In this document: piece by piece, positions 36,222 to 47,740 of the stretch
Numbering within the stretch: the stretch's first letter is position 1
Layout: each line of letters opens with the position of its first letter
Source: Macrothele yani
Taxonomy: Eukaryota > Arthropoda > Arachnida > Araneae > Macrothelidae
Direction of reading: 5' to 3'
Assembly: GCA_039090855.1 (NCBI GenBank)
Contig: CM077034.1
Span: forward strand, 229,899,005-229,963,004
Length of the DNA stretch: 64,000 bases
Translations under genes and position numbers: made by a program
Notes under the pieces: generated by a model
The model's database searches: none
Told to the model about the DNA's origin: nothing
The model's input: the letters and a program-made list of their open reading frames with translations, nothing else

Positions 36222-37072
36222 CAAATCATGTTGTTGATATTAGAAATAGTCAAATCTGTTCGAGTTAAGTTTCCCTGTTCTCAGAGACGACTTTATATCT
36301 TTTAGGGCCCAAGGCGCTAAAAAATTCACGGGGGCCCCCACTTCCCTTCTTATCGCAGCAGAAATATTCGTCCATCAGATTAACCAAAAAAAGATGGGTC
36401 AAGAAAAAGTTTTTTTACGCTTTTTAAAATGCCATTTTATTTTCCTATTATTAAAACGCTCTGTAAGAAGCAATGCTAGTGTAATCATTTTGTCTGTCCG
36501 CGCACATGTATATTTTTTTTAGATATATTTCAAAAATTAATTTTGTGGCTAATAGGAATTTAGAGGACATTAAGTTTGGAACTTTAGATATCAATATACT
36601 TCACGAATTTACCGCTAAAGGCTGTCAAAGTCAAAAATAAAAAAAAAATTAAACTTCTATTGTGAAGAAACTGTTCAACTCAAAGGAATAAAATATTTCT
36701 GTGTCTCTCTCAGGTAAAGCTTAGATATTCCTTCTCAAATATTTAAATTTTCGAATTGGTTCCTTAATTTCCTGCTAGAGACGCCAAGTCCAAAGAATTT
36801 GGTTTTCACAGATTTTTGAAACATTATTTTTGCGAATGGTAGGACGTAGCGGAAGCATATCCGGCGCGTAACTGGAAGACCCTGGGTTCGACTCCCGGTG
36901 GCGGCCAATGAGAATTTTTCCGTGACTCACTTATAAACGTGGAAAGAGCGAAGAACTTTGTTTGATGTTCCTGGTCCACGTTAAATGTCTGTATTAATTA
37001 TTCATTCGCCTTCTAATTATTTCTTCAGTTGCTGCTTACCATCTTTGGTGAATCCCCAGCATTGTGCGGGGC
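36222..37072. other. Non-repetitive DNA with one tRNA-like sequence
   Basis: About 850 bases, mainly AT-rich. The only recognisable item is the tRNA-like segment at 36838-36907, listed separately. A G/C-rich patch at 36305-36345 (GGGCCCAAGGCGC) is not part of anything I can name. Confidence 0.45.
36838..36907 (+). other. tRNA-like sequence, SINE head or tRNA pseudogene
   Basis: ACGTAGCGGAAGCATATCCG is followed by CGCGTAACTGGAAG and a perfect T arm and B box (CTGGGTTCGACTCCCGG). An anticodon stem TCCGG/CTGGA can be drawn, but the 7-base loop starts CG, lacking U33. The acceptor stem is weak. It differs from the other three tRNA-like families in this window. I cannot see a tail or target duplication. 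Confidence 0.55.
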
Positions 37073-37936
37073 TCAAAATTAATTTCACTTTTACATCACG
37101 GAATGGGGGAAAAGCATTTTTGAAAAAAAAAAAATGAAAAAAAGAGAGTTGTGAGAAAAGGAAATCTTCTTTCAGATCGGCCATTTTAAGGGGTCGGTCT
37201 TAGAAGTCGATCAGAAAAATGTTCCAGAAAATGCTCTTTGGGGGTTGGCGCTGTTCTATTTTTAGAAACAAGGTCACAGCTGCACATAGGAAGTTACGAT
37301 GCTTACGTGTGAAGGTCAGAGGTCAGTTGAGACGTGGGAGAGAATTTCCGTTGTGGGAGGAACTGCTGTTACTAGGGAAAATTTCAGCCAATCAGGGGTC
37401 AGCATTTTTTCCCAACATGCCAGACTTCTTTGACACTTTGAGACGCTTGTCTCGGTCACTTTTGTTCTTATCCTCTGGCTGGCCGGGAGAAAGAGTGGAC
37501 AGCCGGGTTCTCTCCTCGCCTTTTGGTGGGGAGGACCCACCAAAAGGCGAGGAGAGAACCCTGCTGTCCACTCAAGAAAAAAAAGGTTTTTTCTTGAGAG
37601 CATTTGCTGACCACCATGATTGGCTGGAATTTTCCCTTGTAACAGCAGTTCCTCCCACAACTGAATTTCTCTTCCACGCCTCGAGTGACCTCTGACCTTC
37701 ACACGTAAGCATCGTAACTTCCTATGTGCAGCTGCGACCTAGTTTCTAAAAATAGAACAGCGCCAACCCCCTAAGAGCATTTTCTGCAACATTTTTCTGA
37801 TCGACAACTACAGGACACTTAAAATGGCCGATCTGAAAGAAGATTTCCTTTTCTCACAACTTTCTTTTTTTTTTCTTTTTCTTTTCAGAAATGTTTTTTT
37901 CCTCATTCCGTGATGTAAAAGTAAAATTAATTTTGA
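37073..37936. mobile_element. 864-bp foldback palindrome, probable TIR element
   Basis: The left arm starts TCAAAATTAATTTCACTTTT and the right arm ends in its inverted match. Inversion continues through CACGGAATG, GTTGTGAGAAAAGGAAATC, GATCGGCCATTTTAAG, GGTTGGCGCTGTTCTA and TTACGATGCTTACGTG for about 350 bp with small indels. An inner perfect 26-bp palindrome (37505-37530 with 37536-37561, spacer GAGGA) sits at the centre. Frames of 128-158 residues on both strands are mirror translations of the arms. I could not find a target duplication, so the class is open; no transposase is present. Confidence 0.85.
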
Positions 37937-38516
37937 TTCTCTGAGCTGCACACCCACTCGCCTTTTCCTATCGCGATAAAAGAACAGATAACATAATTAT
38001 TTCCAAAAGCCTAAAGTCAGTTAAATCAAATATTATTCTCTTTTTCTTTTTTTCATTAACATGAAATTTTGTTTTCCTGGTTGTGATTAAGACAAGCGAA
38101 TTTTGCGCACGAATTCCCCTGCCTTTCAACCAGGAATTTTCTTCTAACGTATGTCATGGGAGAAAATTTTTGCATTACTTAATCTCCGATAAACCAACAG
38201 AAAGATTGATCAGGTCTCTCTGAAATTCACCAGAGGTTAAAATTTTCGCCATGACACAGGTAACATAAAACATCTTACATTGTTCTTGTTTTATAATGCG
38301 CTGAAACTACATACTTCTTTATGAATCACCCTGTAGATTACAGATTAATTCTATTACCTGTTACTGCATTACACCTTAATTGCAATCTGCATTTCAATTA
38401 CTTTGTAATGCATTCCTGATACATATTTATAATAATTCTTCCTGAACTGTGAGTTAGGAAATCTTACAATCACTATGCGCAGTGGCACACGATTCCAAAG
38501 TTCAATTAGATCTTCT
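37937..38516. other. AT-rich DNA, nothing recognised
   Basis: About 580 bases between the palindrome and the leader of the next satellite element. No repeat of other parts of the window and no domain in any frame. Confidence 0.45.
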
Positions 38517-40920
38517 AACAAGTTTGTAAATTCATGCAATGCATTGAATATAATACGCTTTCCAACATACCAGAAATTATTACTCAAGTTATGAGGATAA
38601 TGGCTGTGGAATAAATCTCGGTCCTGTGCTCTGACCATTGATCCTATTTCGATGATATTCAACAGAACCTGTTCGGTATACCTCCGAAATAACATGATAA
38701 AGTTTTGTCGCAATCGAAGCATTTTTACGTAAGTTATGATGCATAAGGGCTATGGAATAGATCCCGCTCCTGTGTCTAACCTTTGACCCCATTTCGCCCA
38801 TTTTCAATACAATTCGTCCCCAGGCAAGACCCTACGATATACTAACATTTCATCCAAATCGAAGCATATTTACGCAAGTTATGACGCATAATGGCGATGG
38901 AAGTAATTCCGCTCCTATGTCGTGACCTTTGACCCCATTTCGCCCATTTTCAACAGGGTTTGTCGCCAGGTGGTCCCCGACCACATACTAAAATTTCATC
39001 GAAATCGAATCTTTTTTACGTTAGTTATGACGCATAACAGCAGTGGAATGGATCGCGCTTCTATATACTGACCTTTGACCCCATTTCGTTCACTTTCAAT
39101 AGGGTTCCTCCCAGGTGATCCCCTACCAGATAATAAAATTTCATCGAAATCGAACGATTGTTACGTAATGAGGCAGATGGGAATCGCGACCATCTGCTCG
39201 CAAGAGTGTGACGTCATAAAACTTTAATAGGATCCACACACAACGCGTGACGTAATGAGACAGATGGCGCGACCGCGCACCAACATTCTGAAACGCGAGA
39301 TTGTGACGTCATAAGATTTCTAAGCATTGGTAACATTAATCGAACGACGCGATGACACTAAAAACGTTGTAATTTGGGGTGGTTATTTAACCCACTAAAC
39401 GAATTCTCCTAAATTCGAGATCAAGCTAAATCGATTTCTAGCACCAGAAAACGGTAGGTTAACGACTTTCATCAAAATTCTTAGAGCCGTTTTCAAAATA
39501 AAATGTATATACATACATACATACAAGAATTGCTACTTTAAGGTGGACGTCAAATAATTTTGCTTCCTATATTTCCAATGGAAAAACTTCTGTACACATT
39601 TTCTTCCCAATTAATGCGTTCCCAAGGATGAAAATTTGAACATCGATTAAAATAGCTTCATTTTATAACTTGGAATACTTAATATTTTCTAAACCGTAAC
39701 CGTAATTATGCAATCCAACATTTATTTGTCTACTGACGTCATCAAAGTACAGGTCGCGCCATCTTTTCTCTGGTTTCAACACCACCAAAGGAAACGTTAG
39801 TGTTTTTTTAATATAATTATGCTTATGTTTTAGAAAATGTTGAGTATTCCAAGTTATAGTATGAAGTTATTTTAATCGATGTTCAAATTTCCATCTTTGG
39901 GAACACAATAATTGTGAAGGAAATGCGTACAAAAGGTTTTTCATTGGAAATATAGGAAGCAAAATTACTTGACGTCCACCTTAATAGTGTGGGATAAGTG
40001 CCATGGAATGGATCCCGATCCTATGGTCTGACCTTTGACCGCATTTCGTCCATTTTCAATAGGGTTCGTCCCCAGGTGGTCCCCTACCACATACTAAAAT
40101 TTCATCGAAATCGAACGATTTTTACGCACGTTATGACGCATAAGGGCAATGAAATGCATTCCGCTCCTATGTCCTGAACTTTGACCCCACTTCACCCATT
40201 TTCAATAAGGTTCATTCCCAGGTGGTCTTCTACAATATACTAAAATTTCATCGACATCAAACCATATTTACGGAAGTTATGACGCATAAGGGCAATGGAA
40301 TGAATCCCGCTCCTATGCCGTGACCTTTGACCCCGCTATACCCATTTTCAATAGGGTTCATTCACAGGTGGTCACCTACAATATGCTAAAATTTCATCGA
40401 CATCGAACCATATTTACACAAGTTATGACGCATAAAGGCAATGGAATGGATGCCACTCCTATGGCGTGACCTTTGACCCCATTGCGTCCATTTTCAATAG
40501 GGTTTGTCCCCAGGTGGTCCCCCTACCACATACTAAAATTTCATCGAAATCGAACCATTTTTACGCACGTTATGACGCATAAGGGCAATGGAATGCATTC
40601 CGCTCTTGTGTCCTGAACTTTGACCCCACTTCATCCATTTTCAATAGGGTTCATTCACAGGTGGTCACCTACAATATGCTAAAATTTCATCGACATCGAA
40701 CCATATTTACACAAGTTATGACGCATAAAGGCAATGGAATGGATCCCGCTCCTATGGCGTGACCTTTGACCCCATTTCCTCCATTTTCAATAGGGTTCGT
40801 CCCCAGGTGGTCCCCCTACCACATACTAAAATTTCATCGAAATCGAACCATTTTTACGTGAGTTATCGTGCGGACAGACAGACTGACGGACGGACAGACG
40901 GACGGAAAAAGCTGGAGCCT
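38517..40920 (+). mobile_element. Modular satellite-bearing element, copy 3, with a MITE inside
   Basis: The order matches copy 2: leader (38517-38585), one SatA monomer, SatB monomers, the non-repeating module (about 39170-39540 and 39985-40000), more SatB, and a GACAGAC/GACGG tail (40872-40910) followed by AAAAAGCTGGA. It has fewer SatB units than copy 2 and they are less alike, so SatB number changed after the copies separated. The MITE at 39542-39980 splits the module. Sequence outside leader and tail differs from copy 2. Confidence 0.82.
39542..39980. mobile_element. 439-bp foldback MITE with TTAA target duplication
   Basis: Inverted ends start GGTGGACGTCAAATAATTTT (left) and GGTGGACGTCAAGTAATTTT (right, reversed), and the arms continue for about 160 bp at high identity. 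TTAA flanks both sides (39538-39541 and 39981-39984). The sister module in copy 2 shows the empty site, with a single TTAA at 26359-26362 in the same context. TTAA targets are typical of piggyBac-type elements, though the terminal bases are not the usual piggyBac ones. No coding capacity. A diverged relative lies at 16935-17260. Confidence 0.9.
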
Positions 40921-41544
40921 AAACGCTTCCTCAAGCTACGGTTGGAAAACGTAAAAAACATCGTGTATATCAGAAAACGCGGTGAGAAAGTCCAATATTG
41001 TCCGAACTTGGAGATTCATTTTTCAAATGAAGGCAGAGAAATGGCTCCCGTGGAAGCAGAAGTCACGTGTGTGCCTGGTTTCAGTGATGTCTGTCGATCG
41101 ATGGTGATGTGTGTGGGATGTGAGTGGGCGTCCGTTCGTCATCTTCAATGAATCTTCTAAGGAAGGAAGTTAAGGAGGATCTGGGAAACGAAAGAGATGT
41201 TTGATACTGTCACTCAAGCACGAACGTATATCCCACCATTGGTGACGTTTGACAAATTAATAACGAGGGGTTTGGTCGAATATTCTACGCAAACTATATT
41301 TAAAAGAATAAAACTATACTAGCATTCCGAATTTACTGGCGTAAAATAATAAATAAATAAATAATAATAATAATTATTATTATTGACCTAAATAATATGA
41401 TGTGCGAAAGCTTAGAAACTTTTATTTCCGTTTTACATCAATAAATTCGGATTGCTAATTTACTTAAACTGCTTAAAACCACTCGTAACTCTTTTTAACC
41501 ACAAATTCGTAGTCATTCATTTGATATGAGTCACAGTTACAATA
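40921..41544. other. Unassigned DNA with a TAA/ATA microsatellite
   Basis: About 620 bases. A TAAATAAATAATAATAATAA tract lies at about 41347-41385. The 130-residue frame entering from the satellite tail has no recognisable domain. It may be host DNA flanking the satellite element. Confidence 0.45.
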
Positions 41545-43600
41545 CACTGACGAGGCATGTGTAATATGCTTGTCTAACGCCCCTAACTTCTGACTATTCT
41601 TCCGAGATAGTTCCGGGTGTGAGTCCTGAATGATGCATGCGTCATGTGCTTGTCTAACGTCCCTAGCTTCTGACCATTCGTCCGAGATGGTTCCGGGTGT
41701 GAGTCCCGAATGAGGCTTGGCTGATGTGCTTGTCTGACACCCCAAACTTCTGACTATTCGTCCGAGATGGTTCCGGGTGTGAGTCCCAGATGAGGCTTGG
41801 CTGATGTGCTTGTCTGACGCCCCTAACTTCTGACTATTCGTCCGAGATGGTTCCGGGTGTGAGTCCCGAATGAGGCATGGGTGATGTGTTTGTCTGACCT
41901 CCCTAGCTTCTGACCATTCGTCTGAGATGGCCCCTGGTCTGAGTCCCGAATGAGGCATAGGTGATGTGCTTGCCTGACGCCCCTAACTTCTGACTATTTG
42001 TCCGAGATGGTTCCGGGTGTGAGTCCCGAATGAGGCATGGGTGATGTGTTTGTCTGGCCTCCCTAGCTTCTGACCATTCGTCTGAGATGGCCCCTGGTCT
42101 GAGTCCCAGATGAGGCTTGGCTGATGTGCTTGTCTAACGCCCCTAACTTCTGACTATTATTCCGAGATAGTTGCGGGTGTGAGTCCCGAATGATGCATGC
42201 GTCATGTGCTTGTCCGACGTCCCTAGCTTCTGACCATTCGTCAGAGATGGTTCCGGGTCAGAGTCCCGAATGAGGCATGGGTGATGTGCTTGTCTAACGC
42301 CCCTAACTTCTGACTATTCGTCCGAGATGGTTCCGGGTGTGAGTCCCGAATGAGGCAAGGGTGATGTGCTTGTCTGACGCCCCTAACTTCTGACTATTCG
42401 TCCGAGATGGTTCCGGGTCTGAGTCCCGAATGAGGCATGGGTGATGTGCTTGTCTGAGGCCCCTAACTTCTGACTATTCGTCCGAGATGGTTCCGGGTCT
42501 GAGTCCCGAATGAGGCATAGGTGATGTGCTTGTCTAACTCCTCTAACTTTTGACTATTCGTCCGGGATGGTCACGAGTCTGAGACCCGGATGAGACATGG
42601 GACTCAGACGCGAACCATCTCGGGTGATGATGCTAGCTCTATCCCTTTTAGACCTAAAGTTAGAGGTGGGAGACTGTTTATAGCCCTTAGAGTGACCTAA
42701 AGTTAGAGGTGTGATACTGCTTATAGCCCTTAGAGTGACCCAAAGTTAGAGTTGGGATACTGCTTATAGCCCTGAGAGTGACCTAAACTTAGAGGTGGGA
42801 TAATGCTTATAGCCCTTTGTGTGACCTGAGGTTAGAGATGGCATACTGCTTATAGCCTTTAGAGTGACCTAAAGTTAGAGCTGGCATACTGCTTATAGTC
42901 CTTAGAGTGACCTAAAGTTAGAGGTGGGAGACTGCTTATAGCCCTTAGAGTGACCTAACGTTAGAGGTGGGAGACTGCTTATAGCCCTTAGAGTGATCTA
43001 AAGTTAGAGGTGGGAGACTGCTTATAGCCCTTAGAGTGATCTAAAGTTAGAGGTGGGAGACTGCTTATAGCCCTTAGAGTGACCTAAAGTTCGAGGTGGG
43101 AGGCTGCTTATAGCCCTTAGGGTGACCTAAAGTTCGAGGTGGGAGACTGCTTATAGCCCTTAGAGTGACCTAAAGTTAGAGATGGGAGACTGCTTATAAC
43201 CCTTAGAGTAACCTAAAGTTAGAAGTGGGATATTGCTTATAGCCCTTAGAGTGACCTAAAGTTAGAGGTGGGAGACTGCTTATAGCCCTTAGAGTGACCT
43301 AAAGTTAGAGATGGGAGACTGCTTATAACCCTTAGAGTAACCTAAAGTTAGAAGTGGGATATTGCTTATAGCCCTTTGAGTGACCTAAAGTTAGAGGTGG
43401 GATACTGCTTATAGCCCTTAGAGTGACCTAAAGTTAGAGGTGGGAGACTGCTTATAGCCCTTAGAGTGATCTAAAGTTAGAGGTGGGAGACTGCTTATAG
43501 CCCTTAGAGTGACCTAAAGTTACAGGTGGGAGACTGCTTATACCCCGTAGAGTTAGCCTTAGAGTTGCTCGTGGTAATGGTTAAATCCCAAAAGAAAACC
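41545..43600 (+). mobile_element. SINE1-derived array: 80-bp head unit x13 and 43-bp body unit x21
   Basis: From 41545 to about 42610, an 80-bp unit matching the SINE1 head (CTTCTGACTATTCGTCCGAG, then GGTTCCGGGT, GAGTCCCGAATGAGGCATGG) recurs; its GAGTCCC mark falls at 41621 and then every 80 bp to 42581. A short linker (GCTAGCTCTATCCC) matches the mid-body GGCTCTCTCCC. From about 42655 a 43-bp unit matching the body (CCTAAAGTTAGAGGTGGGAG, ACTGCTTATAGCCC) recurs 21 times up to 43533. The last ~60 bases (GAGTTGCTCGTGGTAATGGTT) match the SINE1 3' end. Modules therefore keep SINE1 order, each expanded separately. No target duplication was found. Confidence 0.88.
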
Positions 43601-44009
43601 AAAAAGAAATTAGTGGTCTATCCCGCCGGAATTTAAAATTTTATTTGACGTATTCCGCTGGTGGAAAAGAGTAACCTACCCCAGACTGAATTAATGAGAG
43701 AAAAGCTCGACAGACAACAGGTTTCTTGAAGTTGTAGCTTTGAACACGTTACTGGTTATCGGACAATAAATTTTCGGAAGGGAGCAATAAAATTTCTGTA
43801 TAACAGCCTTTGATTTAGTTTGATAGTAAACTGTCTATTACCATATAAAGGACCTATCACCCTTCCCCAAAACACGGAACTTAATGGAGAAATGGTTCGT
43901 TCACGAAATTCAAAGCGTTTTGGGAGAACGATTTCTTCAGAGAACACGCCCAACAATTGTATCGTGTGTCTTTAGAGAGCGCACCCATGAATCCAAAATA
44001 TCTTATTTA
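43601..44009. other. Non-repetitive DNA, nothing recognised
   Basis: About 400 bases between the expanded SINE and a Tc1 end fragment, with frames of about 65 residues only. No domain, repeat or RNA gene recognised. Confidence 0.45.
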
Positions 44010-44133
44010 CACTGCTGGCCACCCAAAATGCAACACCAAGAAGGACACGAGATAGCAAAGCCAGATTTACTGGACACATAACAACAGATACAAAGATGAA
44101 ACGATTGAGCTTACAGGCCCGTGCGGCTTCCAG
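44010..44133 (+). mobile_element. 5' end fragment of a Tc1-type transposon
   Basis: After TA (44008-44009) the DNA starts CACTGCTGGCCACCCAAAAT and continues GCAACACCAAGAAGGACACG, the style of Tc1 5' ends in arthropods. The match stops where miniature LTR element DNA begins (~44134). No transposase codons are present. Confidence 0.6.
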
Positions 44134-44406
44134 AACTGGGAGTTCTCAAGTGCACGTTCTACAGTGGATGGCTGCCTGCAACGATTCATGGTCACGGCTG
44201 ACCCGTGGGCCATGCCCCCGGCCCTCTTTCGCGGGGGGGGAGATGTGACTTACCTGCCAGCAGGACGCACACGACATAAAGGCAGATAGGAATCAGAATA
44301 AACGTCTGCGTAGCTCAGTTGGTAGAGCGACTTGTTCCGAAATAAGCGGCCTGGGGTTCGAATCCCGGCGTAGACCAAAAATGACGGAGAAATTTACTTC
44401 GTTATA
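44134..44406 (+). mobile_element. Miniature LTR retrotransposon (TRIM-like), copy C, 5'-truncated
   Basis: It starts in the internal region (ACTGGGAGTTCTCAAGTGCA, as in copy B near 24855) and continues to a purine tract GCGGGGGGGGAGA (44231-44243). The LTR is 44244-44406 (163 bp): TGTGACT...GTTATA, with a tRNA-like part containing TAGCTCAGTTGG (A box) and GGTTCGAATCC (B box). The left LTR and primer site are missing. The purine tract abuts the LTR exactly as in copies B and D. Confidence 0.72.
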
Positions 44407-44900
44407 GCACCTAATTGTCTGGGAATCGTGTTTCAAAACCAAGAGTGTGTTAAATAGATTTTAGTACATAAAAATCTCCAGCCTGCCGATTCTTCGCCCC
44501 TAACCTCCCCTCGTTCAGCTGAAAAAAAAATTTTTTATTCTTGAAATGTTTGAAGAAGTAATTACTATATCAAGGTTGTCTATGAAGTTTTCCTTGGGGG
44601 GGGGGGGGTAGACGAAAAATGAAAGTTTGGGGTAATCCATCAGAACAAAATTTAAGTTCATGAAAAATAGAAGAAAAATTAAAGCACATTTTTCTAATGT
44701 AAGTTCATTTGAATTAAATTAAGGCATTTTTTAAACAAAACAAAAAAAAACCCCAAAGAAACCAGAAAAAAAAATGAAACACTTTCTGGGGGAGGGGGGA
44801 GCAAGTCCACATGCCCCTTCTAAATGCGCCCCTGTATTAGATATACATATAATAATTGCTTCTATATATTTAAATAGAGTAGTCAAAATTTTTATTTATA
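44407..44900. other. AT-rich DNA with homopolymer runs
   Basis: Contains a G run at about 44597-44608, a G-rich patch at 44788-44801 and several A runs. No gene or element is recognised. It abuts the 5'-truncated RTE copy. Confidence 0.45.
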
Positions 44901-46855
44901 TATATCACTGAAGACGTAAGGAAATTCAACTGTGAACTAGTGAGGAAAGCAATTGAAAACAACCAAAGCCTAAAGATAGCAAAGGGACATCTCAGTAAGG
45001 GAAAAAAACAGATTATGGCACTGAGAAAAGAAGATGTGACTTCCAAGGTGGAATATATAGAGCTATGCAAGACAGTACGAAAAAGTATCACTGAAGACGT
45101 AAGGAAATTCAACTGTGAACTAGTGAGGAAAGCAATTGAAAACAACCAAAGCCTAAAGATAGCAAAGGGACATCTCAGTAAGGGAAGAAAACAGATTATG
45201 GCACTGAGAAAAGAAGATGTTTCTGTAACAAGAAATAGAGGCGAAATTTTGACAAGAGTGAAAGATTTCTACTCCAAATTATATGAAAGGGATGATACAT
45301 GCACTCCAGACATCATGAAAGATACCAGTACCAGAGTTCCTCCAGTCCTTCCAGCAGAAGTTGCACATGCAATCAAGAACATGAAGCGAGGAAAAGCTCC
45401 AGGAGAAGATGGAATTACTGTAGACATCATACAAGAAGCAAGTGGAGAAATCGAAACAGTACTCGCCCAAATTTTCACTCGATGCCTTAATGAAGGAAAG
45501 ATTCCTGAGGATTGGAACACCGCTACAATGATCCTGCTACATAAGAAAGGTGACATTGAGGATCTCGGAAACTACAGACCTATCAGCCTCCTATCAGTAG
45601 TTTATAAAATCTTCACTAAAGTTCTTTCACACCGCTTGAAGGTAACACTGGACATGGCTCAACCGAGAGAACAAGCTGGATTCAGGAGTGGCTACAGCAC
45701 AATAGATCATATCCACGTACTGAGAGAACTAATTGAAAGAGCGAGGGAATATGAACTTCCATTGTGCATGGCTTTTATCGATTATGAAAAAGCCTTTGAT
45801 TCGGTGAAACCATCAGCAGCTACAATGGCTAAGAAATCCTGCGGTATTGAAGATGCATACATTAATATTATTAATAACATCTATGAAAATGCAAGTGCAA
45901 AGATTCGGCTGTTTGAAAATACAACACACATAAAAATTGGAAAAGGAGTGAGACAAGGTGACACCATATCTCCGAAGCTCTTTAATGCCACATTTGAAAA
46001 GGTCTTTCAATCAGTGAACTGGGAAAACAAAGGGATAAAGATTAATGGAGATTATCTAACCCACCTTCGTTTTGCTGCTGACATAGTCATTTTTGCAACT
46101 ACCCCATCAGAGCTGCAGAGTATGATCCAGGAACTTGCTGACAAGAGTAAAGAAGTTGGATTAAAAATGAACTTTCAGAAGACAAAAGTGATGTTCAATG
46201 CTTTTACAAGAAATGAAGATTTATCGATTGATGGAGAGAAGCTGGAGATAACAGACACGTACGATTATCTTGGACAGCAGATATCAACTGAGGGTCACAT
46301 TGATGAAGAAATTAATCGGCGTATAAAACTTGCCTGGAGAGCATTTGGAAGAAACAGTATAAATTTCAAGAGCAATATGCCATTATGTTTCAAAAGAAAA
46401 GTGTTTGATCAATGCATCCTTCCAGTGCTTACGTATGGTGCAGAAACGTGGACCTTAACTAAAAGAGACATACAAAGGCTGCAGACAACTCAAAGCAGCA
46501 TGGAGAGGTGCATGCTTGGTGTAACCAGGAGAGATAAGAAGAGGAACTCGTGGATCCGAAAAATGAAAAGACATCATGATCAGAGCTAAATCCCTGAAAT
46601 GGCAATGGGCTGGACATACTGCCAGAAGGACAGACCATCGATGGACAGCCGAAATTTTAGATTGGATTCTAAGGAACAGGAAAAGACCCAGAAGAAGACC
46701 ACATGGGAGATGGATGGATGAAATTCGAAAGCATGCGGGAGTGACATGGAGGATACTGGCACAAGACAGACCGTTGTGGAGGAAACTTGGGGAGACCTTC
46801 GTCCAGCAGTGGATTGATAATGGTTGACAATGATGATGATGATGATGATATAAAA
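44901..46855 (+). pseudogene. RTE-like reverse transcriptase (RTE copy 3), best preserved but catalytically altered
   Basis: A 549-residue frame (44940-46589) covers most of the RT domain: NYRPISLLSVVYKIFTKVLS, EQAGFRSGYSTIDHI, AFIDYEKAFDSV, GVRQGDTISPKLFN. The palm motif reads FAAD where active enzymes have FADD, so the first of the paired catalytic Asp is Ala (GCT at about 46075). The first 61 codons are duplicated in tandem (183 bp, RKAIENNQSL occurring twice). An 8-bp deletion near 46565 shifts the C-terminal part (WQWAGHTARRT, GRWMDEIRKHAGVTW, LGETFVQQWIDNG) to another frame, ending at 46827. The 3' end is a GAT repeat. The endonuclease domain is absent (5' truncation). It is not a functional element. 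Confidence 0.93.
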
Positions 46856-46924
46856 TGGAAAATGTGCCCCCTCTAAGGTACTATATGACCCCCCCCCAGG
46901 TCCAAAATTCCTGAAAGAAACACT

Positions 46925-47371
46925 GCTGTTTACGTGGATTGAAATGGGACCCCTGTTACGTTTGACATCGTCCCTCACAGGTCAACGTTACAGGGATATC
47001 CTGGACGACCATTTGCTCCCGTTTGTGCGTCTTCAACAACCCACTGGGGACCTCATCCTGCAACAAGACAATGCAGCTCCCGAATTGTATCCGAATGGTT
47101 GGATGAACACTCCACCGACGTGACCTTGCTCCCTTGGCCAGCTAGGTCACCTGATCTCAGCATATCTGGGATGCCATCGAGAGAGATGACCCCCTCCATG
47201 AATACTTCGTGAGCTGTGGGAGCTTCTTGAGGGGTCGTGGATCCGTATGGCTTCCCAACGTTTCCGGTGTCTTGTCGAGTCCATGCCGAGACGAATCGCC
47301 GCCGTCATCAGGAAGAAAGGTGGTGCTACACGTTACTAGAGAGGTATCTCTAATTCAATTGCTCTTCAGTG
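46925..47371 (+). pseudogene. Tc1-type transposase 3' fragment (Tc1-E) with right end
   Basis: Translation gives SSLTGQRYRDILDDHLLPFV, then LILQQDNAAP (second catalytic Asp), a frameshift, LLPWPARSPDL, and the terminal RIAAVIRKKGGATRY with its stop at 47337-47339. About 30 bp on, the sequence ends TCTTCAGTG followed by TA (47372-47373). Deletion of the NPIE segment after SPDL removes the third catalytic residue. The 5' half is missing. The same 3' end occurs alone at 16900-16928. Confidence 0.85.
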
Positions 47372-47373
47372 TA

Positions 47374-47485
47374 TATCAGACGAGTAAAAAATCGGGTTTT
47401 GACAACGTAATAACCATCATCATTTCAGAGTTCTTTTCAAAAACTACAAGTCATTTAACATATTTATTTTATAAGCGATTTAACA

Positions 47486-47525
<40 letters not shown>

Positions 47526-47740
47526 TATAAACAACAGTAATGCAAGATAAATCCGGAATGACTCTTGTATAATTCTCACAAATTTCAAAGTATAAATTGG
47601 CACAAGTTTTCTGATAGTTCCTTGAATTTCTCGCAATCTCGCATGGAACAGGTCTTTTCTGCCGGCCTTCGCTTAAAATGGAATGTTAAACGGATATTCG
47701 GGGTGCTTCTGCATTCTATAAGGAAAAAAAAAAAAAAAAG
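47374..47740. other. Unassigned DNA with a TA microsatellite
   Basis: About 370 bases with an ATATATAT tract at about 47491-47518, joined to the leader of the next satellite element through an A run (47722-47747). No gene recognised. Confidence 0.45.

Noticed and set aside
37219..37702. 158- and 128-residue frames on opposite strands
   Set aside because: They are mirror images from the two arms of the palindrome and show no domain.
41545..43560. CRISPR-like array of regular short repeats
   Set aside because: The units are contiguous with no unique spacers and match SINE1 modules. The genome is eukaryotic.
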